Below, piece after piece: positions 34,301 to 39,990 of a stretch of DNA of 46,477 bases. Positions within the stretch are counted from its first letter, which is position 1; each line of letters opens with the position of its first letter. The translations under genes and the position numbers were made by a program. Source of the stretch: a virus; the IMG/VR virus record IMGVR_UViG_3300010885_036964, positions 1 through 46,477 of that record; one strand, written 5' to 3'. Below the pieces are notes generated by a model, which was not told the origin of the DNA, made no database searches, and saw nothing but the letters and a program-made list of their open reading frames with translations.

Positions 34301-36749
34301 GGATAGCGTGGCGGCCAGTTCGCTTAGTGGTATCAACCGTACACAAGGTTTCTACATGCCAACTGTTAATCAGCCAGGCCGCAGTTTACCACTGTTAATA
34401 GATGGCCTTGACTATCCTGGTGTACAAGTGTATGCATTAGATTTTTCATACAACACTGGGTACGATGTAGGCAATTATGATATCAATCCATTTGACAATA
34501 TTAGCTACAGCCCAGAAGGTATTGTAACCTATGATCCAGCCCTGTTAGATGCCCAGTATTCAAGTGCATATGTAGATCCGTTCCTGGGCACAAGACCCAC
34601 AGATATCAATGTTGATGGTGGTGGCTATATAGACATATTCAGCAGTTATGCTCCAGAAGAGTTGGTCCCTGGAAGTGAATTTGATACCTTGGATTTCCGA
34701 GTATATACTGCACCTGGATCGGACTATGACGGACTTGGGCATGGATTCCCGGCAGCATCGGTACGTTATACCTATGATCCTACAAACCCTGTACTGAGTT
34801 TTGCTGGACTATTACAAAATCCATTTACAGTGGTTGTGTTTAATGCAACACTAGGGCTGGCCATTGAAGCAGTCAACTATGACTGGGTCAATTATGAAGT
34901 CACAGTGGGACTCACTGAAACCGCAGGAGATGTGTTGGACCTTTATGTAACTGGTGTTGGTGGCGGAAATCAACTATATCTCAATACCTATTTGGGCAGC
35001 GACGTGGGCAATGAACTTACAGTTCCAATCTCAGTAGAGATTATTTCAGAATTCCTGATCTACAATGGTGAGGTTATGTTGGTCGAAGGAGTTGATTACA
35101 CCTACGCTGCCACTGGCAATCAATCAACTATGGTTACTTTTGTTGACACCTATGGCGCCACCGATCGTATTAATCTAGCAGTGTTTGGTTACGCATCAAC
35201 AGGTACAACTACCAGTTGGAGTTTACCTGTATTTGAAACCATTGTGTCCAACGGCAATGATACTTATGATTTAACCAGTAGTTTCCAAGGAACTAATCAG
35301 GTCAATATTATTGTTACTGTAAATGGCGCAAGACTCCGACCTTATCAAGGTGTGTCTGCTGTGGGTGATGGAAGTACTACTACATTTGAATTGCCCAACA
35401 ATAATGGATATGATCCTATGCTCATGTCAGACAACGACGTAATAGTTTATGTTGATAATGTGAAGGCCATACAAGGCAGCACATATGTAATTAACCCAGA
35501 CGATAGCTCAGTACCTCGTACCATAACATTTGCCGAAGCCCCAGTTGATGGCGCTGACATATTAATGTCGGTTGCCACCAATTCAGAATATCGAGTATAC
35601 AATAATGCGTTGACATTCTTATCTGGACACGTTCCAGTTGTGGGGGATATCATTGATGTAATAACTTGGAACGATACTTCAGAACAAGGATTAGAAACAC
35701 AAGTATTTGTTGGCCCAAGTGTTGACAATAATAATACGTTTGATCTTGGTCGCATTGTTGCTAACCCAGAAAGATTACTAGTAGCGTTAGATCCAGATGG
35801 AATATTAGGCGGCCGTTGGTTGTTTAATGGACTTGATTACCTTGTCGAAGGAACCAAGATAACACTGAGTGGACCCACTATTGATTCTAACGCTGTTTTA
35901 GCCGTTACCCTTTTCACTAACAGTGTAGTTCCTAGCCCAATGACTTTCCGCATATTCCAAGACATGCGTGGAGTGCAGGCCACTTATCGTATTACACCGT
36001 CAAGCACAACTGAATTAGCAACCGCAGTCAACAACACCGACGACATTATCTATGTAACCGATGCTTCTGCACTAAGCGAACCAAATTTTGCCGCAGATTT
36101 TAATATTAATTTTGTATATAGCACAGGTGATGTGGTCATGTATAATGGTCTTTTCTATCAGGCTATTGGCCCAACTACTGGAAATTTACCAACCGATACT
36201 GCCTATTGGTCCCCAACAACCGGTGCAGCCAACACCTGGGGTGTGCTTACTATTGATGCTGAGCGCATTATGTATCGTCATCGCGACACTGTTGCTAACA
36301 CAGTCAGCGGACTGTTGCGAGGCACCGCAGGAACAGCCATCACTTCTCATGCAGTCGATGCCTATGTATATGACATGGGACGTGGCAATTTAATGCCCGA
36401 GACTTGCCAAAATTACATAGTGTCCAATGTGACCTATCCGTTAATATCTGGAGAAAATCTTGGCGATGGCTCCACAACAGAATTCATAGCCGATATTGAT
36501 ATTTCACAGGAAGACAGCACCATACGCGATGAAACCGTTGAAGTATACATAGGTGGCGAACGCATACAGGATGGATACACTATAACCAATCCAGATCCTG
36601 TAACTGTGTTATTTGATACGCCACCACCAGCAGGTGTAGAAGTTACTATTTTAGTGCGTCGAGCACACAGTTGGTACAACACAGCAACTCCAGCATTGCC
36701 ACTGGTTGAAACCGATACTATTTGTGCAAGGTTTTTACGAGGCCAATAA
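22314..36749 (+). CDS. Giant multi-domain baseplate/fiber structural protein (gp7 position)
   Basis: At 4811 residues it occupies 31% of the window. It lies where T4 has gp7 but is almost five times longer. The N-terminus (SVDFLPEIFQTSTNKQVLSA, FVGRRVGPGVNPNDQYVAEQ) matches the large structural proteins of cyanophage-like T4 relatives. Visible modules: cupredoxin-like (175-300, with a 42-residue duplicated piece); at least nine beta repeats of the type VYVDxxxQ...DY...F...G..I; four CBM5/12-like motifs (near 1912, 2819, 3766 and 4600); seven FG-GAP-like repeats between 2318 and 3061; KPYHVQ near 3670; and a C-terminal SGLLRGTAGTAITSHA. It probably forms the outer baseplate and host-contacting surface. 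Its ATG overlaps the gp6 TAA by 1 nt. Confidence 0.88.
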   Translation: MARTRSVDFLPEIFQTSTNKQVLSATLDQLIQEPQLKQIQGFVGRRVGPGVNPNDQYVAEQTSTRANYQLEPGVVKVDSMDSHKVVDAITYPGITDALELQGGITTNADRLYTSEYYSWDPFIDFDKYVNYAQYYWLPGGPDAVDIFSGAVPTTDNFVVTRANGVYTFAGVSGTNPTLTLVRGGSYTFQVAQNTANTVDFRVSNQGTSAWVIDYVNNPTLTLVRGNTYTFTMVPTAPLPFYIKTQQTLGINNLYNNGVTNNGSAVGTITFVVPQDAPDVLYYNNSTQMNMQGVFNIIDATPGTGPDFWIQVTPGVNGRIPSTPNISSRLGPVNGVTDNGIDLGTITFDVPLSTAQDFYYGLPYITFNNGQVDLICNLQFDQLNNISVEQFLAQYPTGIDGITNLNGRTLIFTETNTNPDSGGWLINSPYDPLIEDPTNNGLPGSYDSLVYDQTTPITNVNTQRSVWQVNYGGDPTAGQYIQLTSVYEITDLHKFNIQFGTEYSNTGWYKDSDGAFQQIPLLAATRNTLFYQDGVDPGIFGEIKLIDQSAASTLDIADIIGKKNYTSPNGVVFTNGLKVEFIGEVTPASYQLNSYYVEGVGTAIQLLPVTDFVTPETYTQSSSVPYDSTRYDVGNYDESLNQPIQPNYLTINRASPDLNAWTRSNRWFHISVIEQSSYYNNSVLAVDNAARARRPILEYRAGTRLFNFGTKGKQPINIIDLTTTDALSEVNGSTGFGIDGYQLISGSRVVFAVDTDPNVRAQIYVVEFITPDTVPPLIAEPVINLVPATDGNVLVDNTVVCLSGNTLQGVSFWFDGVDWIQAQEKTTPNQAPLFDVYDANGISFSNPVAYPSSNFRGCKLFSYATSDNSNDPVLGFPIRYLSLSNIGDIVFDNNLYTDTFIYTVDSVSYTENVSIGSVREYQDRVAYIRELGWQTAVVPSRARQQFQFLYDGMPLQLDVAALTNNVIPSVQLYVGSQFQDPYKYSVATTTDSTTITFSQATYNDGTAFAFGDIIEVDVLSDQASKVGFYQVPINLENNPLNVNSPYFTLGTARSHYESICQNLLDLEGPINGNNNTRDLGNIIPYGTNAVQNSAPMTLAGYFMRSAQYNIFESLSYNSREYEQYKAQLLSAAVTNDYTNYTVPDMLTAIVTYLVAGRTTNNPFYWSDMLPANPVNTTSTTTYTAISTPTFNLNTTYNFTSSNYQSVLVYVNDVILQSGYDYVVSAEGPTLTITIPLSVGDVITIKEYATTYGTFVPNTPTKLGLYPAFQPKIYYDTTYITPSLVIQGHDGSKTIAFGDFRDQLLLEFETRIFNNLKIKSEVPLTVADVTPGQFRTTDYSLSEINQILAPSFLSWLGWNKLTYAEQNYIPTNQFTWNYNASGNRITSTNELTEKALPVGAWRGIYQYFYDTPTPQTTPWEMLGFSQRPTWWESVYGPAPYTSGNLVLWEDLAAGKVADPAGTYYLPKYARPGLTQVIPVDSEGQLLSPFVSVVGLYDSSQFQKSWVFGDEGPVEYSWRTSSTYPFAVMRLLALTRPAEFFSLFADRDLYKYNTEFEQYLYNNRYRLDANGLEIYGNGVSKASFIDWIVDYNQQAGINSTNQLTEDLGLLDVRLCYRLGTFTDKQYLNIYAEKSSPDSTNSSLLIPDNSYNLLVYKNQPFNQVLYSSVIIQIVNGGYSVTGYSLTNPYFEILASRTTGPTKVISAGGSTVTVPTTYYQNVIQVPYGYTFTNLTVVADFLLSYGALLESQGLVFDFRENGRTLNWDQMVQEFLYWANQGWTVGSVINLNPTAQQLTVITPEAVIDSVVAQTPENLILDQNRTTIPARDLVIDRYENTFQVNSLTTQTVSYIALKYTNYESLVVLDNVSVFNDLIYDPATGARQSRVNVTASVSAEWNGQLDAQGFIYNDDRTVKQWEPLKKYTKGEIVIYKNNYWSAVNIVQPSAQWNQADWLQSNYTKIQRGMLQNISLQADQLATSYDVNQANLELEQDLFAFGLIGFRPRQYMVDLELDDISQVSLYQQFIKDKGTLNSVQLLTNANLNKETAQYQIFENWAILRGIYGANANRRFIEMRLNEALLVSNPSTVQIIEPQQTSIADQTILYNNLWRESYNITSAEIFPTFIAPITDTALPSAGYVNLNDVDITVFDLEGQLGLATGVLNTVGIGTTIWAAKSNTYDWNIYRSTKVPGYVSSATPNLNGTTVITFTQPPGLTIGDVVILRFVDTTVDGVYRVLARPTLTSIAVELTISNTITGAGIAFSLQTMRVSQASDVLNLPYVNDLLPGAMAWVDNDGTGHWEVLMKTDPFVESQLLVPVIPESNSGYGSSIAQGYQNIMAMVGAPTYGTDGAIYTYLKDATANYAENTILLLNATGTQGYGNAVQIGYQNWAIAGASLSNNNQGYAVVIYRGTGSSAFEQAQLLVAPDLDFDNAEFGHSVTISQDERWMYVSAPGKNKVYAYGRVDQPYQSATFITPGTYQVYNVGGMLEFNDENQLAVVLNNELLTLGVDYTVAGTVVNLTTVPIQGEKLIITRKVEHAIIGDGSTEVYPLDPYLYTATNIYSFSVYVDDIIQVPEIDYDFNSDSALFNSDLVFTTAPADGALINVVARTYWQYIDSITVPGLSADANFGSDIHTATDGRQVLIGASYDSSNTVPHCGAVYAFDRSVTRYIIDDTAQLSYALPAGFQDPVAVILNSQYLTNSAQFIDGGFSVVGNDVVLNVTLSVGDILELESNIFTQMQKITPAVPYDESQFGAAVDLCPNNCSIYIGAPVDGTVIAGAGSVQRNVNQARVYGTITSTNINPTLTPGNTIRINNTPVAVTTPTTWVIGLTYAPGSFVINSGSIYRAVAAVPANTLLSNTEYWTLSNWAAYYANDIVSAGIPNVTASSANGLLTISVVNTAAADEFSRLTVLPGISGTAFADLGFVSYAFTQTITSPNPTVSANFGAALNIDSSATVLVVGAPRGDLFEGEVFDGGKTYFDDRSTTFFSYVLQSGVVYTFDYLSSATDTVTNPGKFVFGQQVYDTDIRSLDQWGTAVNYTNGKLLIGSPGSDLGDSSVNYGRVKEFDNLTLLPAWQIVHRQQPVVDVHLLNGAYMYNKLENSETYFFDYIDPLQGKILGVARQNINFIGAVDPAKYNSGPTNNNGNFWGADRVGEIWWDTTGARFIDPNQDDIVYASRRWGQLFPGSTVDVYQWISSAVPPAEYTGEGQPLDTVSYTVRAQLNTFGTFETIYYFWVTGLTSINTTAGKTLSTTAIASYIEDPRSSGIPYIAALDASTVAIYNGSQYLSASDTILHVDFSQILSDNNVHTEFQLIADGNPKSFLAGNLYQKLQDSFCGYNVTGFQVPDPFLSPPERYGVQFSPRQSMFVSRFLALENYLTRANAILKYLPIAELRRFVLLNSSEPVPAPGSEAYNKVLDTVEQLSYQDLARVPLGYNYLILSDSTYSGAWTIYTVVLDSALPTAPKVTQLSRIQNFNTKNYWTYIDWYQLGYNSSTIPVAQVPNYASLATLTVAVGSSVEVTANAQNKWEIYLKTNTGWDRVGLQDGTIAFDQSLWDYSIGRFGFDIEVFDAQFYDQEPVIETRNIIQAINDELFTDDLSIFRNQLLTLMFQFILSEEQAPDWLTKTSLIDVRHDLRELVPFQTYRQDNQTFVSDYLQEVKPYHVQVKDFNLVYNGLDEYPGTLTDFDCPSYYDTALQSPQYVSPILLPYTQSTATGTGTASDISDTESNAEIWAVTPWSDWFDNYLLSLQSIDMSAVGSGYTSPPTVTIGTEWQANTAYTIGQQIFYGTNLYSVTVAGTSGSDAPTFTTGSLVNGTATLTYVGTAATGVAVINSQLQVVAVNIVEAGSGYTTTPVVILTSDSGSGARAYAYMGNDLVRNFNMTIKYDRYEYTSTIADWSYLVENYPVNTQVRYIDRVWQAISTINNTPIIVSAVGTAGEYTLTLSSSAGLGTGLIVTGLGIPPGTIITQYSSGSNTIEISQALLVTINSELVNFYDPFIFEQWDSVAASSLSGINRTQGFYMPTVNQPGRSLPLLIDGLDYPGVQVYALDFSYNTGYDVGNYDINPFDNISYSPEGIVTYDPALLDAQYSSAYVDPFLGTRPTDINVDGGGYIDIFSSYAPEELVPGSEFDTLDFRVYTAPGSDYDGLGHGFPAASVRYTYDPTNPVLSFAGLLQNPFTVVVFNATLGLAIEAVNYDWVNYEVTVGLTETAGDVLDLYVTGVGGGNQLYLNTYLGSDVGNELTVPISVEIISEFLIYNGEVMLVEGVDYTYAATGNQSTMVTFVDTYGATDRINLAVFGYASTGTTTSWSLPVFETIVSNGNDTYDLTSSFQGTNQVNIIVTVNGARLRPYQGVSAVGDGSTTTFELPNNNGYDPMLMSDNDVIVYVDNVKAIQGSTYVINPDDSSVPRTITFAEAPVDGADILMSVATNSEYRVYNNALTFLSGHVPVVGDIIDVITWNDTSEQGLETQVFVGPSVDNNNTFDLGRIVANPERLLVALDPDGILGGRWLFNGLDYLVEGTKITLSGPTIDSNAVLAVTLFTNSVVPSPMTFRIFQDMRGVQATYRITPSSTTELATAVNNTDDIIYVTDASALSEPNFAADFNINFVYSTGDVVMYNGLFYQAIGPTTGNLPTDTAYWSPTTGAANTWGVLTIDAERIMYRHRDTVANTVSGLLRGTAGTAITSHAVDAYVYDMGRGNLMPETCQNYIVSNVTYPLISGENLGDGSTTEFIADIDISQEDSTIRDETVEVYIGGERIQDGYTITNPDPVTVLFDTPPPAGVEVTILVRRAHSWYNTATPALPLVETDTICARFLRGQ
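22836..22997 (+). repeat. Duplicated cupredoxin-like strand pair in the giant protein
   Basis: NPTLTLVRGGSYTFQV (from residue 175) recurs 126 bp later as NPTLTLVRGNTYTFTM (from residue 217). The second copy continues into the rest of a cupredoxin-like domain: PFYIKT, NGVTNNGSAVGTITFVVPQD, LYYNN...MQG. Copies differ at many third positions, so this is an old duplication. Confidence 0.8.
29265..31497 (+). repeat. Region of seven FG-GAP-like repeats in the giant protein
   Basis: Seven blade-like units begin at residues about 2318 (GYGSS...VGAP), 2371 (GYGNA...AGAS), 2427 (EFGHS...VSAP), 2620 (NFGSD...IGAS), 2744 (QFGAA...IGAP), 2936 (NFGAA...VGAP) and 3024 (QWGTA...IGSP), each followed by a GxVYxF-like strand. 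This is the FG-GAP pattern of integrin-alpha-type beta-propellers. The longer gaps between units 3 to 6 hold inserted fiber-type beta modules and one CBM-like motif. Confidence 0.75.
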
Positions 36750-36768
36750 TCCAAGGTAAATAATATAC

Positions 36769-36915
36769 ATGGAAAAAAATACTCAACAACCTGCACAAAT
36801 TAAACCTGTTGCTAAACCCAAACGGCCCAACGAAACGGGCGCTATTTCGGTTGAAGGTTTTTTAAAAATATTTGATCCTAAAACTAAAGAGACATTTGTG
36901 GAGAAACGAGCATGA
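36769..36915 (+). CDS. Small 48-residue protein resembling the N-terminus of the next gene
   Basis: An ATG at 36769 with AAGG 12-15 nt upstream opens a 48-codon frame ending at TGA 36913-36915, which overlaps the next ATG as ATGA. The product is Lys/Pro-rich at first (QIKPVAKPKRPNETG) and then reads AISVEGFLKIFDPKTKETFV and EKRA. This aligns with residues 5-28 of the following protein (LAKIEGFVKITDPNSGEVLV, DKKNA). It looks like a stand-alone copy of that protein's first beta-hairpin. Ribosome-binding site, overlap and similarity together make it a real gene. Function unknown; probably a small virion component. Confidence 0.75.
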   Translation: MEKNTQQPAQIKPVAKPKRPNETGAISVEGFLKIFDPKTKETFVEKRA

Positions 36916-37529
36916 TTCAACCAGGCCTGGCAAAAATTGAAGGGTTTGTCAAGATCACTGATCCTAATTCAGGTGAGGTGTTAGTAGACAAAAAGAATGC
37001 AATTCATTATGAAAATATCAGTATTGCCATGGCACGTACTTTGAGCAATCGCACAAGTGCGCAAGGCGGCGGCTGGATATATGAAATGGCATTTGGCAAC
37101 GGTGGTAGCAGTGTGGACCCAACTGGTGTTATCACATATTTGCCACCTAACATTACTGGGCAAAATGCAGATTTATACAACGAAACCTATGCCAAAGTAG
37201 TGGACGATAACAGTGCAGACGATACAGATACTGCCAACAATTACATGACTGTGGTACATACCACCGGTAGACCTTATACAGATATTATCGTGACTTGTTT
37301 GCTAGATTATGGCGAACCGCCTGGACAGCAAGCATTTGACAACAGTACCAACTTCAACGGAGAATATGTATTTGACGAGCTAGGGCTTAAATCCTGGGCT
37401 GGCAGCGCAACAGAGTTGTTGTTGATTACCCATGTGATTTTTCATCCGGTACAAAAAAGTTTGAACCGGCAAATACAGATAGAATATACCTTACGTATTC
37501 AGACTCTTACTAACCTAAGTGCTGTATAA
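36912..37529 (+). CDS. Virion structural protein (baseplate/fiber cluster)
   Basis: A 205-residue protein. The N-terminal hairpin IEGFVKITDPNSGEVLVDKK precedes AIHYENISIAMARTLSNR and a Gly-rich GGGWIYEMAFGNGGSS segment; the C-terminus has VFDELGLKSW, LLLITHVIFHPVQKS and QIQIEYTLRIQT. The pattern matches small structural proteins next to the giant baseplate gene in T4-like aquatic phages, as I recall them; no T4 counterpart is identified. It is coupled to the 48-residue gene by ATGA. Its stop codon lies within a late-promoter-like TATAAATA that serves the next gene. Confidence 0.65.
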   Translation: MIQPGLAKIEGFVKITDPNSGEVLVDKKNAIHYENISIAMARTLSNRTSAQGGGWIYEMAFGNGGSSVDPTGVITYLPPNITGQNADLYNETYAKVVDDNSADDTDTANNYMTVVHTTGRPYTDIIVTCLLDYGEPPGQQAFDNSTNFNGEYVFDELGLKSWAGSATELLLITHVIFHPVQKSLNRQIQIEYTLRIQTLTNLSAV

Positions 37530-37532
37530 ATA
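37525..37532 (+). promoter_or_regulatory. Perfect T4-type late promoter octamer TATAAATA
   Basis: An exact match to the gp55-dependent late consensus, overlapping the TAA of the upstream gene. Transcription would begin near 37538, leaving a leader of about 40 nt before the fiber ATG at 37580. A second near-match follows at 37549. Confidence 0.6.
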
Positions 37533-37548
37533 TAAGTATATTAACATG

Positions 37549-37556
37549 CATAAATA
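37549..37556 (+). promoter_or_regulatory. Second late-promoter-like element CATAAATA before the fiber gene
   Basis: CATAAATA followed by AGAACAGG, much like the element before gp6 (CATAAATAC then AAGAACA). Transcription from here would start about 18 nt before the ATG, still including the GGAG ribosome-binding site at 37567-37570. Confidence 0.5.
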
Positions 37557-37579
37557 AGAACAGGACGGAGTAAACAAGA

Positions 37580-38860
37580 ATGTCATATACAATTAATTTA
37601 ACTGATGGATCAGTATTAACTACCATTGCTGATGGTACCCTCAATACTACCGCTAGTAGCATGGCCTTACCTGGCAAAAACTACGCTGGTTATGGTATAT
37701 ATTTGGATGAAAATTTTGTCCACTTGTTAGAAAATAGCTCTTTTACTTCACCACCTACTACTCCGTTGATTGGTCAATTATGGTGGGATTCTGGCGCCAC
37801 CACTATGAATGTATGGAATGGAACTGTTTGGAAAACCATTAGTTCAGCCACATCCAGCGCATCAGCACCTACATCAAACGTAGCCGGTGATTTATGGTAC
37901 GACACTGTTAATCAACAGTTGAATGTTTACTCGGGCACTACTTGGATTCTAGTGGGACCAGCATTTACTTCCGCACAAGGAACCACTGGTGCGATTCCAG
38001 CCACAGTGACTGACAGTTCTGCAGTTGCACATACCATTTTACAACTTTATGTAGGTGGCATTTTGTTAGGTATCATGAGCAAAGATACCACTGCATTTAC
38101 GCCTAGTCCAGCTATATCTGGATTTGCCACTATTAAACCAGGACTACAACTTAGTTCAGTCAGTGCCGCTTACTTGTTCCAAGGATTGATCACCAATGCC
38201 GAACAGCTTAACGGACTTTCATCCACGTCGTTTATGCGAGCAGATGCAGCTGCAACAACCACTGGCAAGATAACTACAACCAATAATCAAGGTTTATCTA
38301 TCGGCTCCAATAATGATTTCACTGTGGCAATTGCAGGATCTGATGTAGTCTTGACCAACAACGATTCTAATGGCAACATAAACTTTGGTGCCAACATTGC
38401 CGGCACACCTACCACTGTGATGACCATCAATGGATCCACTGGTGTTATTAGTGGTACGCAGATTGATGCCAACTACGCTGACTTGGCAGAACGCTTTGAA
38501 GCTGATGCAGAATTGGCTCCTGGAACCGTGGTCGAACTGGGCGGAATCAATGAAATTACTCAAGTTACTAGTGATCTGAGCGAAAATGTGTTTGGGGTCA
38601 TAAGTACTAGGGCAGCATATATGATGAACAGTCGAGCTGGTACAAATGCTACACATCCCCCAGTTGCAATGACTGGACGAGTACCGGTTAGAACTATTGG
38701 GCAAGTGCGCAAAGGCGAGAGATTGGTTAGTGCAGGAAACGGGCTGGCAAGAGCAGCACAAGCTGGCGAAGCCACAGCATTTAATGTAATCGGTCGTGCG
38801 TTAAAAGACAAGCTAGACGACAGTGAAGGCACTGTTGAAGCGATTGTAACAATTAAATAA
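37580..38860 (+). CDS. Tail fiber protein with conserved C-terminal fiber domain
   Basis: A 426-residue protein. The N-terminal half has repeated LWWD/LWYD units (PLIGQLWWDSGATTMNVWNG, NVAGDLWYDTVNQQLNVYSG), the short beta repeats of phage fiber shafts. The middle is Thr/Ser/Asn-rich. The C-terminal part (about 300-426) begins YADLAERFEADAELAPGTVV and continues with VFGVISTRAAYMMN, ALTGRVPV-like MTGRVPVRTIG and VRKGERLV, a domain common at the end of phage fibers. The first part recalls the DYAEYFE motif of Peptidase_G2-type self-cleaving fiber domains, but no cleavage site can be claimed. It has its own late promoters. Confidence 0.8.
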   Translation: MSYTINLTDGSVLTTIADGTLNTTASSMALPGKNYAGYGIYLDENFVHLLENSSFTSPPTTPLIGQLWWDSGATTMNVWNGTVWKTISSATSSASAPTSNVAGDLWYDTVNQQLNVYSGTTWILVGPAFTSAQGTTGAIPATVTDSSAVAHTILQLYVGGILLGIMSKDTTAFTPSPAISGFATIKPGLQLSSVSAAYLFQGLITNAEQLNGLSSTSFMRADAAATTTGKITTTNNQGLSIGSNNDFTVAIAGSDVVLTNNDSNGNINFGANIAGTPTTVMTINGSTGVISGTQIDANYADLAERFEADAELAPGTVVELGGINEITQVTSDLSENVFGVISTRAAYMMNSRAGTNATHPPVAMTGRVPVRTIGQVRKGERLVSAGNGLARAAQAGEATAFNVIGRALKDKLDDSEGTVEAIVTIK

Positions 38861-38940
38861 AGAAGTAGTAAGGTTAAAATCACCCAGCGGCAAAAACCGC
38901 GTTGAAATTGATCAACTAATACAAAGGGAATTAAAATAAA

Positions 38941-39918
38941 ATGACTTATTCAGTAGGCGGATTAATACAAGCAACAGACTACAATGGGTTTGTTAGTACT
39001 ACAAACGCAGCAAACGTCAACGCAGTTTGGAACTCAACTTATGGGCAAACAGCACTGGCAACCGCAAACGTTGGAGCGACAGTGACCGCCACACAATGGG
39101 CATCACTAAACAATACACTAACATCTATTGGCAATCATCAGTCCACTGCACTAACAAGTAGAACCAGCCCAGTGGCCGGTAATACTATTGTTATTTTAAA
39201 TAACCTTGGCACAGACCTTACCACAGTTAACACCAACAAATATTCAGCGTATGCGTCGGGATCACAGTACACAGCATGGACTGGTACTGCTAGTATCACT
39301 AGTGCAACCGGACATACCAACACCGCGTGGACACTGACATTTACTGATACTGTGACATTTGCCAATGCCACAGCGGCCACCAACTTCTGGGGCGCAGGCG
39401 GCTATATGAAAATACAGTTTAGCAAAACCAGTACCGGAACAGATGCAGACCCAGACTGGAATAACTTTATTACCAATGTGTGCGGCACAGTGTATTTTAC
39501 ATCAGATGCGTCAAGCAAGGTTATCGCCAACGTTACCTATTTAGGCACCAAGGTGGTTGGCGGGTCAGGAACTCCTACTACAGTGGGCACAGCAATTGGG
39601 TGGAACCAGTTGACCGGGTCCCCACAGACCATTTATCAACAGTTTGATACTGGGTATACTTATACTGGTGACTATGTGCAAGTTACAGCAACAAAAACAT
39701 CAGCAACTGTGTTGACCTTAGTCACCACTTGGTTCTCTGCTGCTCGTGCAACATCCGGATCAAGCCGATATATATCAGGCGGAACTGCCACCTCTGGTAT
39801 TACATTTGGAACAGCACCAACTACAGTGGTCACATACTTCCCACCAGAATCAACATATCTAACTAATACCTGGGGAACACCCACAGTGGCCAGCACCGCC
39901 AGCGGTCCTGGTTATTAA
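38941..39918 (+). CDS. Putative structural/fiber-associated protein, Thr/Ala-rich
   Basis: A 325-residue protein, very rich in Thr, Ala, Ser and Gly and poor in charge, typical of secreted or virion beta proteins. The N-terminus (YSVGGLIQATDYNGFVSTTN, NAVWNSTYGQ, VTATQWASLNNTL) matches the start of many phage structural proteins with a DYN...GQ...QW..L layout. No enzymatic motif is seen. The 80-nt gap upstream holds a small GCGG-CAAAAA-CCGC hairpin (38887-38900) and an AAGGGA ribosome-binding site but no clear late promoter, so it may be read from the fiber promoter. It is the last virion gene before a strong hairpin. Confidence 0.65.
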   Translation: MTYSVGGLIQATDYNGFVSTTNAANVNAVWNSTYGQTALATANVGATVTATQWASLNNTLTSIGNHQSTALTSRTSPVAGNTIVILNNLGTDLTTVNTNKYSAYASGSQYTAWTGTASITSATGHTNTAWTLTFTDTVTFANATAATNFWGAGGYMKIQFSKTSTGTDADPDWNNFITNVCGTVYFTSDASSKVIANVTYLGTKVVGGSGTPTTVGTAIGWNQLTGSPQTIYQQFDTGYTYTGDYVQVTATKTSATVLTLVTTWFSAARATSGSSRYISGGTATSGITFGTAPTTVVTYFPPESTYLTNTWGTPTVASTASGPGY

Positions 39919-39938
39919 TTAAAAACTCAGTCTTACCA

Positions 39939-39958
39939 AAAGGGGCTTTGGCCCCTTT
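39939..39958 (+). terminator. Strong hairpin terminator of the virion block
   Basis: AAAGGGGC (39939-39946) pairs perfectly with GCCCCTTT (39951-39958) around a TTTG loop, 21 nt after the stop of the last structural gene. The 3' arm ends in TTT but no long T-run follows. It separates the virion block from the accessory block. Confidence 0.8.
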
Positions 39959-39978
39959 ACCTTATCTGCTTTTTGTAG

Positions 39979-39986
39979 TATAATAA
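39979..39986 (+). promoter_or_regulatory. Promoter-like TATAATAA of the accessory block
   Basis: TATAAT (39979-39984) is a perfect sigma70 -10 box and, as TATAATAA, also close to the late octamer. It is only 4 nt before the ATG at 39991, and no ribosome-binding site precedes that ATG, so the first transcript would be nearly leaderless. A TTTTTG at 39970-39975 is not at -35 distance. Confidence 0.45.
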
Positions 39987-39990
39987 ACCT

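Noticed and set aside
38887-38900. GCGG-CAAAAA-CCGC hairpin as a terminator
   Set aside because: Stem of only 4 bp and no T-run; too weak to call.
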